A stretch of 64,000 nucleotides of DNA from Podospora comata. Lineage: Eukaryota > Ascomycota > Sordariomycetes > Sordariales > Podosporaceae. Below are positions 34,957 to 48,646 of the stretch, in pieces. How positions within the stretch are numbered: position 1 is the stretch's first letter; every line of letters starts with the position of its first letter. The notes beneath the pieces are model-generated. The model was not told the DNA's origin and did no database searches. It worked only from the letters and a program-made list of their open reading frames with translations. The stretch lies in contig CP071493.1 of the NCBI GenBank assembly GCA_017354895.1, positions 6,138,001 to 6,202,000 on the forward strand, in the 5' to 3' direction. Position numbers and translations under genes: made by a program.

Positions 34957-35069
34957 CCCCAAATCGATATCTTGGATATCTTGACGTCCTCGACGCGTGC
35001 ACCGACGTCAAGGCTGGCTTGGCTTTGTTGAACAGATGTCTGTACTGACGTCGAAGGGCCGATTTGGGG
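34957..35069. repeat. Nested inverted repeats with TGACGTC sites
   Basis: Outer arms CCCCAAATCG (34957-34966) and CGATTTGGGG (35060-35069) are perfect reverse complements. Inner arms CTTGACGTC (34980-34988) and GACGTCAAG (35004-35012) are also perfect. A third TGACGTC lies at 35046-35052. TGACGTC is the core of bZIP (ATF/CREB-type) binding sites. Confidence 0.6.
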
Positions 35070-35550
35070 CGGCTTGATGCAGGATGGCGTTTTGGAGGCG
35101 TTCGGCAAGAGGTTGGATGAACGGCGACCACTTCAAGATGCCAAGAAGCCCTTGCGATATCCCGTTTGCGGAGCTAGCCGGAGGTGCCGTCCGTCCAGTT
35201 GCCAACGACACTGTTGAACATACCCGAAGTCTCAAGCCGAGCGCGGTTCGGAGCCGCGCCTGTACTCCGCTGTCCTTTTACCTAACCTCAACAAATGCCC
35301 TCCGCCCCGTATTACGGCCTCGATAAATATCCACCCATCAAGCGTCTAAATCATCACGGGTGAGTGCTTGTGCAACCCCGCAAGCGCAATTGATGGCCGC
35401 GGCCCGTTCCAGAGCGCCGTTATACGGAGTACATGATGGGGGAATAATCATCAAAGCGGCATCGCCAAGGTTAACTAAAGGCCCAAGTTGTCGAAGTGGT
35501 GTCGACGAGGGGCAGGTCAGCAACAGCACGATAAAGATTTTGTCGATCCT

Positions 35551-35564
35551 GTGTGTGTGTGTGT
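35551..35564. repeat. (GT)7 microsatellite
   Basis: A pure run of seven GT units in the non-coding region. Confidence 0.9.
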
Positions 35565-38500
35565 TGCTTGACAGCATTGCCTCAAAAGATTGAAACCTTG
35601 AAGCCGTAAAGCATAAATGCCATAATTTTGTTCGTGTTGTATCGCATCTCAGCATCGATGATTTCCCCATGTCTCGCTCGGGCTTCAACGGCGGCGGATC
35701 ATTGTGCGCCATCTGAAAAAGCTCCGGTGTACAGACCTGGACTAGCGGGTCCAGCTCACGGTGGAGATAATGGCTTTGAATAGCAGTAGTTGTGCTGTGT
35801 GGCTTCGAGTCTCATTGGAGTGAAGGAGGATGCCAAGACTGCAACAAGCGCACCGAACCTCGTGATGCTTTGTTTGTTTGTGTGCCAGACGGCTCTTCTT
35901 CGCTGTAATTTCACCCAGCCAGCTGCACTCTCGACGGCGAGGCTGTCAGTGCCAACCACCACCCTTGGGCTGCGGTTCAGCATCCGAGTCGGGTTTATCT
36001 ACAGGTGTGGTAGCTGGTGTCCGTTTTGAGGAAGCCCCTGTCGAATCTGTAACGGCCCCTTGCTTGTAGATCCTGGTCCGTGTGTCTTCCCACCAGAAGT
36101 CACTTGCTCTCCCAAACCTCCACGCAAGCTCCTGCCAATTTTGTTTCGGCACTCATTTTTATGAGTTTCTCGTATGCGGACCTTTTCACCCTGCTTGCAC
36201 CGTTGTGCGTTTCTCCCTTCTCCGCGGGGAGAATAACTAAAATCGTGGAGTCGAAGTCCCCGAATGTGACCCTCTTGTTCCCGACGGCACCCGTAGTCAG
36301 CGTCAAACAACAAGTCAAGTCAAGTCAACCGCGACTCGGGTCTCCCTCCCGTTGTCGGCTCTTGACGACAACTGCAACCTTGTCATCTCTCGTACCCAGG
36401 CATAGGTAATCTCAGACGCCAGGGAAGCAGGGCTACAAAGAGATGCCAGCCATGCCACGTGATGGCGATGATCTTCGGCATAGGGAAACACTGTCGATGT
36501 AGAGGCTGGATGTGCATCTTGATGTACCGTTCGACCGACGATCAAAACCGTTGCATATTGTGGCGACCTTTCGTTCCTGATCCGCATCTGGGTTCCTGAC
36601 TATCATCCGCCATGTGAAGCCGAACAGACTTCGACTCTTCAGTGTAGGCTTTTGCAAAGTCATGTGAGCGTCTTGTTCTCGCATTATTGGGTTGAGTCGT
36701 CCTGGAAAGCTCCGAGACATCTCCGTCTGCAGCCTGCTAATTTGACGCAACTGTCAACCAGAAATTTGATGTTCTCACCACCACAACTTTCATAGTTGAC
36801 ATCGCCGACCTAACCACTTATACAACAGGGGTTTCCGGGGAAGTTGTGTTTCGTGTGGCCCAGAATGGTTTAGTTTAAGCGATCGCTCACTTTACATGTA
36901 CAGGGTAAGTTGAATGTTCATATGTGAGCACCTGGAAGCGAATATGATCGCCTCAACTGTACCAGAAACAGCACAGATGCTTGATGGAAACGGCAGGGCC
37001 AACTCGTGGGTAACTCAGAGCTGCATGTTTAGCCCATAACCCTCGGTTAGCAGAACGGTATCGTGGTATCGTGGGGGAACCAACTTTCTCGAGCGATAAA
37101 GGTACAGAGGCCTGCCAATCCTTTTATGCAAGCCACTTGAGTCGATCGACGCCAAGAGACTGATTAGGACAATGAGTTTTTTCTGATCAAAATGAACCTT
37201 GCTGCTGCTGTGGTTGGGTTGATAGATCCAACAGGTGCGTGGTGTCTCTCGAGCCTGGCATAAACCATGGTTCTGTGCAGGTGGACCGACCAAAGCACTC
37301 GACAGAGGCTCCGGGCAGCCCAGAATGGCAAAGAGCAGCACACGCACAAATTTTTGAGATGCAAACCCAGCCGGTGTTGCATCGGGCCAGCTCAGCTGGT
37401 CCAGAATATTTGCTATGTGGATATGTAGAGGTCGGCGGACAGAGGAGGCTGAAGGTCGTCTCAAGTAGGATTGTAATATATCCAGCCGCGTCCCGTCAAA
37501 ACCTTCTGCAGCCTCCGGTAGAATTGTCGCGCTGTGGTTAGAGGAAAATGCCACTCCCCAAGGCTGAAACCTACAGCAGCTGACCGTCTCTCCAGACTCT
37601 CGATTTCGCCATCCCGAACCTCTCTCCCGATGCCCAACTTGCGGTGTCAGAATGGGTGTGAGGGGATTAGGGCCCGCTGACTGTTCATGGGGGAGCATGA
37701 AGGCTTCAAGCCCCATCCGATGTGCCGCCATTGGCCGCGGCTGCCGCTGACTTGCAGGGGAAAAGAGAAAGAGCAGCCTGTTGAGCTTTACCCCCCCCTG
37801 CTAACCCCGCTTAGTAGGAGCAGTGATGGATGGTGGCTTCTTGCTTGGGGGCGTTTATTCCCGGTCCTCTTTGCGGTGAGTGGCCGATGTCCAGTGCTGG
37901 TGGTGGGGTTGTATCCTAAGATGGTCGCCGGGAACGCAGCCCAACTGGCGGAGAGTGGAAGCCATCATCCTCAAAGCAAGGAAAGAGAAGAGGGCAGCAA
38001 CAGCTCATCTACCGCTACAAGCGCGAGCCAAGCATGTCGACTGGTGCGGTGATAGTTCTAGGAAGAGTCCAGTGTACAGTTGCTGGTGACGAAGTCCTGG
38101 CTGTGTCAAAGGCGGAGTGTTGATATCTCGGAATTCGATGAGATGCTCTATGTTGCCTGGCTGTTACTGTTTACTTGTTCCGTTTTGGCAAGAACAATGG
38201 CTTTGATATCAAGGTCGGCACGTCAGTTGAGGAAGGGTAGGAGGTTACGGATAGTGAATGGACCAGGGTAGTGGCCCAGGTATCTCGCTCGGTGTCGTGT
38301 AGAGTTTAGGGTGGTGTAGGGATACGCCATCCGTCTCTGGGACCGTTTCTCCGCGCTGTCGTCAGTTAGATGAACAGCGTCATACAAAGCAGAAGCATGT
38401 AACCTCTGACCCAGTGCGAGCCTCATCCCTTGAGCAACTGGAAAACGGCGGGGCTCAGTGATGTCACGCCCCCCCAGGATGCGATAGCGACCCCTAAAAT

Positions 38501-38991
38501 CGCTGTGTTTAGCACCGAAACACAGGGTCTTGATATCTTCCATTACCCATTCCGAAGAGATTGATCATAAAGACAGGCGAGGGTTGGACAAGAGACGTCA
38601 CTGGGCCTAAAAATGACCCGCGATCCTTCAATGAAAGAGAAAGGCAAAGGCACAAGACGGTGGCAGTTTGGTACCCCACTTTAACATCCTTGCTGGCTCC
38701 GCACCTTCCGCCGCCACACCACCACACCACCACTGAAATGGCGGAATGGTTCCCCAGCGTCATCAATTCCACTTCAATGTCACCGACTTGAGGGGTACAA
38801 GGCGTAGTTTGCGGTTATACCGCTGAAGAGGTGCGCTGAAATCTTCTCGCTCGACTTCAGCCACGACCTGACCTAAACCATGATACCCTCAGTGCCTCGC
38901 TTTTTCCACACCACTATTACTGCTACTACTACTGCAGGATCTCGATGTAGATTAAACGTCTGGTTCCTGAATCCACAGTGCGTGGGGTTGG

Positions 38992-39025
38992 CTAGGCAGT
39001 GCCAGGACAGTCCTAGTCTGCCTAG
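38992..39025. repeat. Short hairpin-forming inverted repeat
   Basis: Arms CTAGGCAG (38992-38999) and CTGCCTAG (39018-39025) pair perfectly. A nested GGAC-A-GTCC stem lies between them (39005-39013). It could be an RNA hairpin or a paired protein site. Confidence 0.5.
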
Positions 39026-41021
39026 TTAACTGCGAACAGCTGGAATCTGCAGGTATTGCCTCTTTTGGCTAGCACACAGTCTGTCCAGCGTCAGCGGTGA
39101 GTGGGTGGAGCCCCCAATTGTGCTTTGCTGGCTGGCATGCAATTCCGCAGAATTCGATCCCACCAACTCCGTGCCTGGTCAAGCAAGGTGCCACACACCT
39201 CATTCACACCCTGGCATACAGCCCATCCCGTCACAATACATACAACAAAAGCATGATTTGCCCCTCTCTGAGTACCTACCGTCACCTGTTTGGCCAATGT
39301 TTGTGATGTGTGCTGATATGGGCGTCAACAGAGAGCGTATGAATTCGAATAGTGTAGCTTACAGGTGACTAGCGAGCAGAGGAAATCGATTTGACCGAGC
39401 AAATTAGCAGGTCAGAATGGAGTACACTTGGATTGGGCTTTTAACTGTCCCTGCATAACGAAGGCCCCCCATCGCAAGTCGTCCTCCACAAAAAGCACAG
39501 AAAACATCGGTGGCGTTGTTAGCCGGAACGCCAGGGCAGCACTACCTGTACCTGAAAGCAACTGTACTTCGCATCTTGAACAGGCCGCTCGCTGAAGGGT
39601 GAGCTTGAACCAACTGTTCACCGACCGAACCCGTCCCCGAAACCTGAACGTCATCCTTCACCTTGAAAGCCATTGATGCCATGCCGCTTCCCGCCTCATT
39701 CGCAGCTTTTCGTCGTGGCCTTCCTCGCACCGCCAAAAGTCATTCCTGGCAACAAAGCAGCCCTGCTTGACCAAGCCGGGACAGACGGACACCTTGAAAG
39801 AAGCAATTCTGGAGTCTAATATCTTGCGTCCCCGCCAGCAGCAGGGGGAGCAAGAGAGACAACATTTCTCCACCCCCCGTCCTCCGGCAGCCCCCGTCCC
39901 CCGTTTCACCGCAGCCCCAGTCGTGGCAGAGACGGTCCCATTCTTTTTTGCCTCTGGACCCCTGCTGCCAGGTCATCCTCGATTCCGTATTCCTTGCAAC
40001 CTCCACCGGCTCACCCTCCGCTGCACCACACACGCACAGCGAGCTGCCGTCCGGCCTGTCCATTGACTTCATTGCTTTCCCCCTGTGGATAAGTGTGGGA
40101 GGGGTTGCTTGTTTTGTGCTTGGCATACCCTTCTTTCGTCTTGAGTCCTCTGTCCCATACCCTGCCCTTCTATAAGACCGGTGCCGGCACTGACAGACGG
40201 TCTGTTGGAGAGAGAGCATTAAGCATTATCGTGCAGCCATCACCGCCACCACATCTTCACGCAATTCTACCCTTAAAAAATTTGACCGTTATTAGACCGG
40301 ATCGTCACCGTCACGGCCCGCTTCTGGACTGTCTCGCAGCCCACGCTCACCTAGCCTTTCTAGCTCAGGCGTGATTTTGCCCATTATCCCACGCCCTCAG
40401 GTACCAGCTTTGAACACCACCACCGGCTGCTGATCCTGCCCGCCCAAGTGCTCGTTTTGCCCGATTCAAACCAAGCACCTGCTCCCCACGCCTAACCAGG
40501 ACCACGGCCGTTCAGAGGAGACCCTCTTGCGGCATCCATCCCACTCGTTCCATCCCAATTGAACCCGCCCTGGCAGGGCCCTTGAGGGACCATAGGGATA
40601 TTTCGTGCGCAGATCCCTTCTGCCGGAAAGTCGTCACTTGTTGCTGCGTCTCCACCTGTCCCGCTGACCAGAGAGGGCAATAACGTTCAGACGACTTGTG
40701 AAGCGATTGGCTTAGCGTGCAGTCTGGGAACTCCATCCTCGCAGGCGCAGGGCTGCTTGCTTGCGCATGCCATCTGTGCTCATCTCTTGTCACACTCAGA
40801 CCCCCCCCTCTCCCCTCCCCCCAACCCCATACACACCCAGACACCTTCAAAGACACTTAAGGACGCTGATCCGTCCTTCTCGACTGCCCGTGGTCCGATC
40901 TTCTTCTCGAGTCCGACCCAGCTTAAAGGAATTACACACCTGATCAGCACCACTAGCATCTCACTTCCAACAACGCTTCGGAAAGGGGATTACTTACACC
41001 TACACGCCGTCCCATCTCATC

Positions 41022-42316
41022 ATGACTATGACCATAGACACACACAACCAACACCGCTTCGGATCCTTAAACTTCGACCACATGTCTTCCTACTCGAGCC
41101 ACCCGCACTTCACCAACCCTTGGGTTTCGACGTCGGCCGCTGCTGGCCCCGGACCTCAGGGTGGGAGTCAGAGCCTCTACGTGAGCAGCCAGGACGGCAC
41201 CAGCCTACCTCACCTCAACCTCAACGGCCTCTCAAAACACCAACATTCCAACAGGCCCAGCGGCAGCACGTCGATGGCGCCATATGCCCCCCTTCCCGTC
41301 TCAGCGTCATCAGCCGGAGATGTCTACAGCAGACAACACGATATGATGCCCATGTCCCAAGATCTCCTCAGCATCAACCGGTTACAACACCCAACCACAT
41401 CAGCTGCCCCTTACGACACCTCGGCCTACACAACATCGGCGTCTCCTGTCACGGCATCCTACGCCACATCACCAACAGCTTATGATCAGCTTGGCTACGC
41501 GCCAGCGCCTATCAGGGGGACATATGCTGCGCTCGCGCCTGAAGACAGCTCCAGGAGGTACTCTCAGCAGTCAGTCGCTTCCAGCCTCATGAGCCTCCAC
41601 TCGTCTGGCGGCCCAGAAGGCCAGTACCAGCATACTTCAGAATCTGACTATGATTTCAGGGGACTTCAACCGGACGACCGGAGAAGCTTTCAAGATGCCC
41701 TCGAGGCAAGCCATGGCATGATGTCTCTCAGCCAGGACACACCCCGCAACATCTACGATGTTCGTGCTCGGCAACGAGGGTCGACCGAGTCTTATGGGTT
41801 CCCATCTACCCACTCAGCGACCTCGAGCGTGTCCTCGACCGGCTTCAGCCCTTACTATGGTGGTTCTGTGGACGGGTCGGTAAGCGACTACTCAACGACT
41901 GGTTCCGACATCGAGTCGCTGTCCGGGCGCACGCTCCCAAGGCCCCAGGGTCTCATGTCGAGCCAGCCACCAGCGCCACAGTCAATGATGGGATCATTCA
42001 GCTCCAAGGTCTCCTCCAGCACACAAAAGAAGCACAAGTGCAAGGTCTGTGACAAGCGATTCACGAGACCAAGTTCGTTGCAAACGCACATGTACAGCCA
42101 CACAGGAGAGAAGCGTGAGTCTTGTCGTTCTTTCCACATAGTTGTCTATCCGCTCTAACAGCTTTTCCCGCAGCATTCCAATGTGAGGTTGAAGGATGCG
42201 GTCGCAACTTCTCCGTCGTCTCCAATCTTCGTCGGCATAGAAAGGTTCACAAGAACCAAGGAGAGCCCCAGACACCATCAGAAACTGGTTCCGAGGATCA
42301 CCAATCAGACGAATAA
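41022..42316 (+). CDS. flbC: C2H2 transcription factor, FlbC-like
   Basis: Two exons (41022-42114 and 42174-42316) give 411 aa. The long N-terminal part is Ser/Thr/Pro/Tyr/Gln-rich and without a defined fold, as in regulatory activation regions. Two adjacent C2H2 fingers lie at the C-terminus: C340-C343-H356-H360 (CKVCDKRFTRPSSLQTHMYSH) and C368-C373-H386-H390 (CEVEGCGRNFSVVSNLRRH). The linker TGEKPF is split by the 59-nt intron after the first base of the Pro codon. This pair of fingers at the C-terminus, and the length, match FlbC-type regulators. In Aspergillus FlbC activates asexual development genes. The orthology call is from memory of the finger signature. The gene stands alone in a region of about 21 kb, which suggests extensive cis-regulation. 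Confidence 0.82.
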
Positions 42317-45300
42317 ATATGAATCACCTCACTGTCCGATCCCCTATTCTCATCATGTCCGCCATCACGACCTCGCCACAATCATTCAACAATAGAACTA
42401 CAACCTTGTAATTTATCGTCACTTACACACAACACACATACCACACCATACACATATGAGCATTCAGGGGATCACATCCACCACATCGAACGCCATACTT
42501 CTTCATCTACGGACGAGTCAACATCTATCGCTTTTAATCCTTTTTTTTCTTAATCTGTCATTGGTCCAAAGAGCGAAGAGCGGCATCTTCCAACAGGAAA
42601 TGAGGCAGGAGATGTCTCCCTTGGACGATACCCTCATGGCATCGGCGTTACGGGTTGTGTTTTTTCTTTTCTGTTCAAGGCATGCAGCAAGCTGCATTTG
42701 CCCTTCTGTACTGTCGCTTGCGTGTCACACTATACGGATTTTCATTGTCACAAAACGGATTTGGAGCGGACGGCGGGGGTTTTCGAAGGTTAGGTCTCGA
42801 GAGTTTGGGACACAACATACACGAGATGTACCCTGGCACGACATGGTAGATATTTTCTAGCGATGAGGAACGAAAGCAGAGCAGGGGCGGCATCACTATC
42901 ACTCCTACTCTCCCTGGTCTCGTTGTATTTTGGGTGGACGGTCTGTGGAAAGGCGGGGAGAGGGGAGCACATTTCACACATTACATACCAACACACCTAC
43001 CTAAACATAATCATGTACTATTAGCACACCACGTGGTCTCTCTAGACCCTGCCTCGCTCGAACCAGTTCGCTGTACGACGTGGCAACAAAAAATCGATGA
43101 ACCATCAACCAACCTCGCCATTCATCCTCCCGAAGCTTCGACCCCATATTCCATGTGTTCTTATTCCAATAGTCCCTAATCTGCCAACGTAACCCGAACA
43201 CAATGGCCCTGAAAAAAAAAATAGCTTTATTGTCCGCACTCAGTTTACATGCTTCCAATTAACCATTGACAGGATCATCATTCCCTCGGCACCATTTTGC
43301 AAGTCCCATTACCCACACTTCATCTAGACGCAGTTTCAGGACAATTGTCTCCCCAATCGACAAGCCTACCCGACAAGCACCGCAGATTCTGTCTGACCCG
43401 GAACGACTGCGACGCCCCGCACCCGATACACGCAACCATGCAAAAAGCATGTCAGCATGGTTCTCTGCGTGCACTCGCACGAACAAAGTTTCCACACCAA
43501 TGACACACCAAAGAGAGATAGATGTACGCGAGCAGGATGAGGAAGCCAAGTGTCTTCCTTGGAGCCACCATGGTTGGTTGACTTGGGGCGCGCGATCGAC
43601 AAGAGACATGCTGCCTGGTCATCACGCCTGCCGTCACGACAAACGTTCGCACTGCAGTACCGACGATCCACTCTATCTTGTACCGCCTCAGATTAGTTAC
43701 TCGCCGCCTTGTCCTGCGCACCTTCCAACAACAAGCGGTGTTTTCTTGGTACATACACCTTGTTTCTGTCCCGTCGACGACACGCACTGAACAATCAACC
43801 AGACATCAGCACATACACGTGTCATCCCAGACCGCCCGCCCCTCGGGACAACTCGAGGCAAGACGGCGGCAAGGTGGACCACGGAGGGAAAGAAGGAAGC
43901 CCGGAACCGGAAGGAGATCATCGCCCTCCCCCCGGCGTGGCGCCAACCCGGTCGGCCCTTCCACAGCCTTCGCCAACTGGGACTGATGCCCAAGAACCCC
44001 AACAAGGCCACAAGGCAAAGACATGGAGCCCTATATTGACGCCTTACCTTGGGGCGAACACCTCAAAAGGGTGGGACAACAAGGAGGAGGCGAATAAGAT
44101 ACTTCGGCGACAACTTTCCTCTCTTGACCAAAGAGGAAGATAGCCAACCTTGTCGAGGAACCTTGAGGGCTACGCTATGTTTCAAATCTGCAAATCAGTC
44201 TCTTCGGCTCCAAGCCCAGGGCTGCTGAGGAAATGGCTCTGATCATTGCCCTCAATGGTAAGTCCCAATCACACGGCCATCGCCCAGTGGAAGCTTGAAT
44301 TTGCTGAAGCAGTGCTGATCCGGGGCTAGAAAGCGGGGGTATAACCACCAGAGAACCAAGAAAAGCTGAACATGACACCCTCTACGCGCGCTCTCGTCTA
44401 ACATATAGATGGAGACCATCTTACTCGTCTACCACCGAGGACATGTGAACACGGCCTTCATTTAGCACACTATGTCTGGAACGGGGATGGCGGGTGGAGT
44501 TGTTGATGGTGATGATATTGCAAGTCCCTACCGTTCGCCATCGCTTTCCCCAACCGGGTCCCTTCCCTTCACAGCCACAATGGACACCTCCTGATCGCTC
44601 TTCTCATCTATGTACATACAATTCAAACCAGGACAATGAAGGGGGACACGATGGGGCTGCAAGATGATGAAGCATAAGAAGAAAAACTGGGAACAGGATG
44701 GATTCCTATTCGACAAAATGACGCAGTCGGGAAGACCTGCCTGCGAATGCAGAGTTCCTCAAGCCGCCCGGCCCCCACAACCATCAACGTTGTTTCGGTA
44801 GTGGGAACACACGGAAAGAAAAACAGACGAGACCCAGACACATGGCGAAGTCGGGCAGATGGGAACCTGGAACTCGGAGGAAAGCACCACAGGGTGAGAC
44901 ATTGGGATGTGGGCTTTTGGTGTCAGATGGCGTAGAGGGCCGAACGGTAACGGCTACTGTCAAAACTGCGCCTTCTTTCGGCATTCAGCTTTTGTAGGAG
45001 GCTGGAGACTGACATCAATAAATGGATTATGAGAGAGGTAGGTACAGCATGATTTCCTGTTTGGACCAAAATGTTGTGTTGGCAAAGCTGTGGTTGATAT
45101 CATCGTCAAACGTCACGACGTGGTGTCGAATGGATGCTTGTGTGTGGTCAATTTGTGGAGTGGTCCCACAAATGACGTCGGCGTGCAAGGCTTGGCCCTG
45201 GCGACCCAATTGAGGCTTGGGAAGGATTCCGCACTCACATTTTCATGAGCTGAGCCATTGGACTATTATCTCTGATTGATCTATTGCCTCTTCAGGCTGC

Positions 45301-45484
45301 GACCCGGTTGCCAGTAGCATTATTCGCGGAAGGGCACGCAGCAAAGAGCTATGCCCGCCTTTCTACCTATGTTGATGGTGGGCTGCAAGATGGCGACAGT
45401 ATTCCCCGCGGCATTATTCCCCGCCAATCAGAACGGCCCCGCTAACAACGACGGATCTTCAGGGTCCTCCTCCATTTAGTTCAC

Positions 45485-45497
45485 AAAAAAAAAAAAA
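45485..45497. repeat. A13 tract
   Basis: Thirteen consecutive A on the plus strand in non-coding sequence. Confidence 0.9.
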
Positions 45498-45875
45498 GCT
45501 GGAAAAGCTGCCGAGGCGTGTCCAATGAGTGCTTGATCTCGAGCGGCACAGGCACCAGATGCCTCCCACTGTGCCGTTAGCCTTTTTTCAGCTACCTCAG
45601 CTTTTGGGCAACACGAAGGAAGGCCCACTAGGCTCATTATCAGATCCGGAATCACAGAATCACATTGCATAACACCACCTACCCATGCCCACCAGGACAA
45701 GACGGTCTGTTTGAGCTGGCGAGCCAGCAACCAAGTTCAATGCAGTCTAATGCAGTTGCGTGGAGAAGAGGGGGTCCCCGTCACTGTGGAGAGGCAGATG
45801 TGTTCGCCGACCTCCAACATGTTTCCCCCTCATCCAACCAGAGTATGTACCCTCTTCGTCATGACCTCGCAGCTT

Positions 45876-45910
45876 AAAAAAAAAAAAAAAAAAGAAAGAA
45901 AAAAAAAAAC
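45876..45910. repeat. Long A-rich tract
   Basis: Eighteen A followed by GAAAGAAAAA-type sequence. No target-site duplication or upstream element was found that would mark a retroposed poly(A) tail. Confidence 0.9.
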
Positions 45911-46057
45911 CTGGATGCAATAAGGTCCTCGGCCAACATGACATGATGGCGCCACCTTACGCCGCGAGAGTACTGTAAACAGCAAAAAAACTACTCCCAA
46001 ACAGCACTTGGCAAAAATTACAGGCAAGACTTGACGTTGATTCAATGCCGGTATATC

Positions 46058-46067
46058 ATGACGTCAT
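46058..46067. promoter_or_regulatory. CRE-like palindrome ATGACGTCAT
   Basis: A perfect 10-bp palindrome containing the full ATF/CREB consensus TGACGTCA. It lies in the downstream desert, 3.7 kb past the FlbC-like gene. Confidence 0.4.
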
Positions 46068-46990
46068 AATGCTTACTTTTGGCCCACTAATGGGGGGGCG
46101 GCCCCACTTGGGCCGTCAAAATAACCAACGGTGGACTGCACCGTTTTTGAGGGATGACAAAGCCTCCACGAAACGTTTTCTCGAGTCATGTCAGGCAGTT
46201 CGGTTCGTCCTGTCGTTGTCAACAGTTTGACTTTAACCACTGTTACCGCTTCAGATAAGTAAATGCGCTTGGAGTTTGATGGACCCGTGGGAACAGTTCC
46301 AAATCGAAAATTCCCTCGCTAGCAGGGAGAGACTGTCTTAGTGTGCCTGTATCCCAGTATCCCCTCATTCCGGAGGCCATGTCCCTGCGAGTTTGGCCGG
46401 CCCCGCTATTCACATCCAGGGTCCTTGGCTCTTTAAGTTTTGAAGAATTCAGATGACACTTGGATGCTCTCCACGGGGACACCTTTCACCTCAGCAACAG
46501 CTTCTGGTAACGTTGTTCCTGAGAGATTCTGCACGCCAAGCTGTTTGTGCATGCTTGACCACAGCAACAACATCCACGGGAGAGTTATCGAAAAGAACGC
46601 AGTCGCATCGCAGCGCCCGCTCACGGCTAAAGCACCAAAAAAGCCAGCAACACATACTTTTTTCTACATGGTCTTTTTACGTCAAAAGAGCCCAACAAAC
46701 ACCACGGTTCCATCACACCGTTGCTTTCTGATCCACCGAGGCGCAGCGCCCAGAGTGACCCAGGCAGAATCTGAAACAGCTGATGATCTCACCAGAACCA
46801 AGGCCAGCATCATTGCAATTTACCGCACATGCTGTTAAACACCCGGCAAGGACAGGCCTGAGTGCCATTTTGTTGCATTTCCCGGGGTACGCTGCCACGA
46901 CATGACTGTGCCTCTTATCCCTACGGCTGAGTACTGGAAGGGGATTCGTCCAACTGAGCACATTGGGCTTTGCTAACGACACTGTCGTGA

Positions 46991-47002
46991 TTTTTTTTTT
47001 TT
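46991..47002. repeat. T12 tract
   Basis: Twelve consecutive T on the plus strand in non-coding sequence. Confidence 0.9.
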
Positions 47003-48646
47003 CTCCCTCGTCGTCTACACAGTGTATTTTCAGCCTCTTTTCCGCCGCCACCTCGAGAACCGGTTTTTCAAATTGCCATAGCTGCTGGCTCAAAATCCCA
47101 TCTTTCGTCTTGTCAATCAATGTCAGCTCAGCGGATCTGTGCATGAGAGACCCTGAATTTCATATCGTGCAGAACCGACATGACGTTATTCCTGGACTTT
47201 AGCACACCGGATATTATTTATCTCGTGTTGACAGTTCTGAATCCCGCGTTCACATTTTCATGATGCTACCACGATGGTAACTGACTACACTGCTGAGTCC
47301 GAGAGGTACCTCGGTACCTACACTCTACACCGTCCGCTTACCTCGTTTGCCTTTTTTCACCCACGACTTGTACAACCGAACAGTAGACAGGTACAAGATT
47401 CGCACTTTTCGTTGTCTGCACCTCTCATTCGATGGGCCTCACCCACGTCAAACACACCCGGTCTCCCGTCATGCCCCATTCACACACAACATGCACACCA
47501 CCGGCACCACCACACCTTACCAAACTCAGCTCCATTCTGGGGCGGCAGATGGGCGGTGTCGAGGGTTATCTACCTAATGGAGGTCGGTGCCACACACGTG
47601 TTCACAAAAACTGTGTAGTTCCCTCATCCAGCCTCATTCGCCTCAGGGTAGGAAGTGGCGAACAAACTTGTGTCCCGTCCTTCCCTCCTGAGCCCAAATG
47701 GCCGAATACAACCCCCTCATTATGGTTCCCCGTTCAGCAGTCTGCTGTGTCTACACCTAACGCCTAACGCCGCTGGCTGGCTGGCTGAGATGCGAGGCTA
47801 CACTACACTACCTACCTACGCATTGCACTGCTGTACATTTACACAAATCCAGACCGCCCCTTTCTCCCCCCCCTCCCTTTTCTGTCGCGACTGCGTAGGT
47901 TGTGGACGTGGACGGACTGGGCTTGGGATACCTTCCTGTTTGGGATTTTTATACAGCAGTGCTGTACCAACCGGACTGGGTGGGCGGACAGGGAGCAGAT
48001 CAACAGACGGATGGATGTCGAGGAAGGGAAGAAGATGGTGGTCCCCTTGTCCGGTTGTCAGCTTCAATGCCGTCCCCCTTTATGCCATTGCTCGCTGCTG
48101 CAGGCGGTAGTCTCGTCGGTAGCCTCGTCGGTAGCAATGAAAGTGAGAGCCGATCATCATCCAGCGATGGTGGAAGTGCAAACATGGCGTCATTTTTACC
48201 AACAGTCATCAAGAGCTTTGAGAGAAGGGGACTTTGACATTGCAAGGGCTTGTCTATCCAATCTTATCTTGCATCGTGGTTAATGAAAGTTTATCTACAC
48301 TAGTGTAGTAGTGCTAGTATATGAAAGAGAGTGTGTGATTGGGGGCCAGAAAGGATGAGAGGGTAGGGGGAACAAAAGGAGGAAAAGATCATCGATCTTA
48401 CTGCTTCTGTTGATCAAAGCTGAAACACAGAGATGATCGATCTTTTGCCTATTTGGTCGACCGCGAGCTACCCACACCATCTTGGGGGGTTTGTTGCTGG
48501 GTATCCGCTGTCAATGGCACGTGGGGACTCGTGACATTTTTTGTTCGGGGAGGGCGATATTGAGGTACGGAGTTGGGGGACGCTGAGAGAACAGGCAGAG
48601 GATTCAAGCGAGTCGGGGTACAGAGACTGGGGACAAGGAGGCGAAG

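Larger units (their letters stand above)
30059..41021. other. Gene-poor region upstream of the FlbC-like gene
   Basis: About 11 kb with no coding frame I can support. Open frames up to about 240 codons exist, but they overlap one another on both strands, lack domains and often lack ATG starts. There is no recognisable transposase, reverse transcriptase or terminal repeat, and no AT-rich decay typical of RIP. Sub-features listed separately are a 15-nt periodic tract, a homopolymer mosaic, inverted repeats, TGACGTC sites and a GT run. From about 39800 to 41020 the plus strand is C- and CT-rich, which suggests the core promoter and a long leader of the transcription-factor gene. Confidence 0.6.

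Noticed and set aside
43860-44350. Apparent remnants of coding sequence in shifting frames, with a GTAAGT-like donor near 44259
   Set aside because: No single frame is open for a convincing length, no family is recognisable, and the exon-intron impression could be chance.
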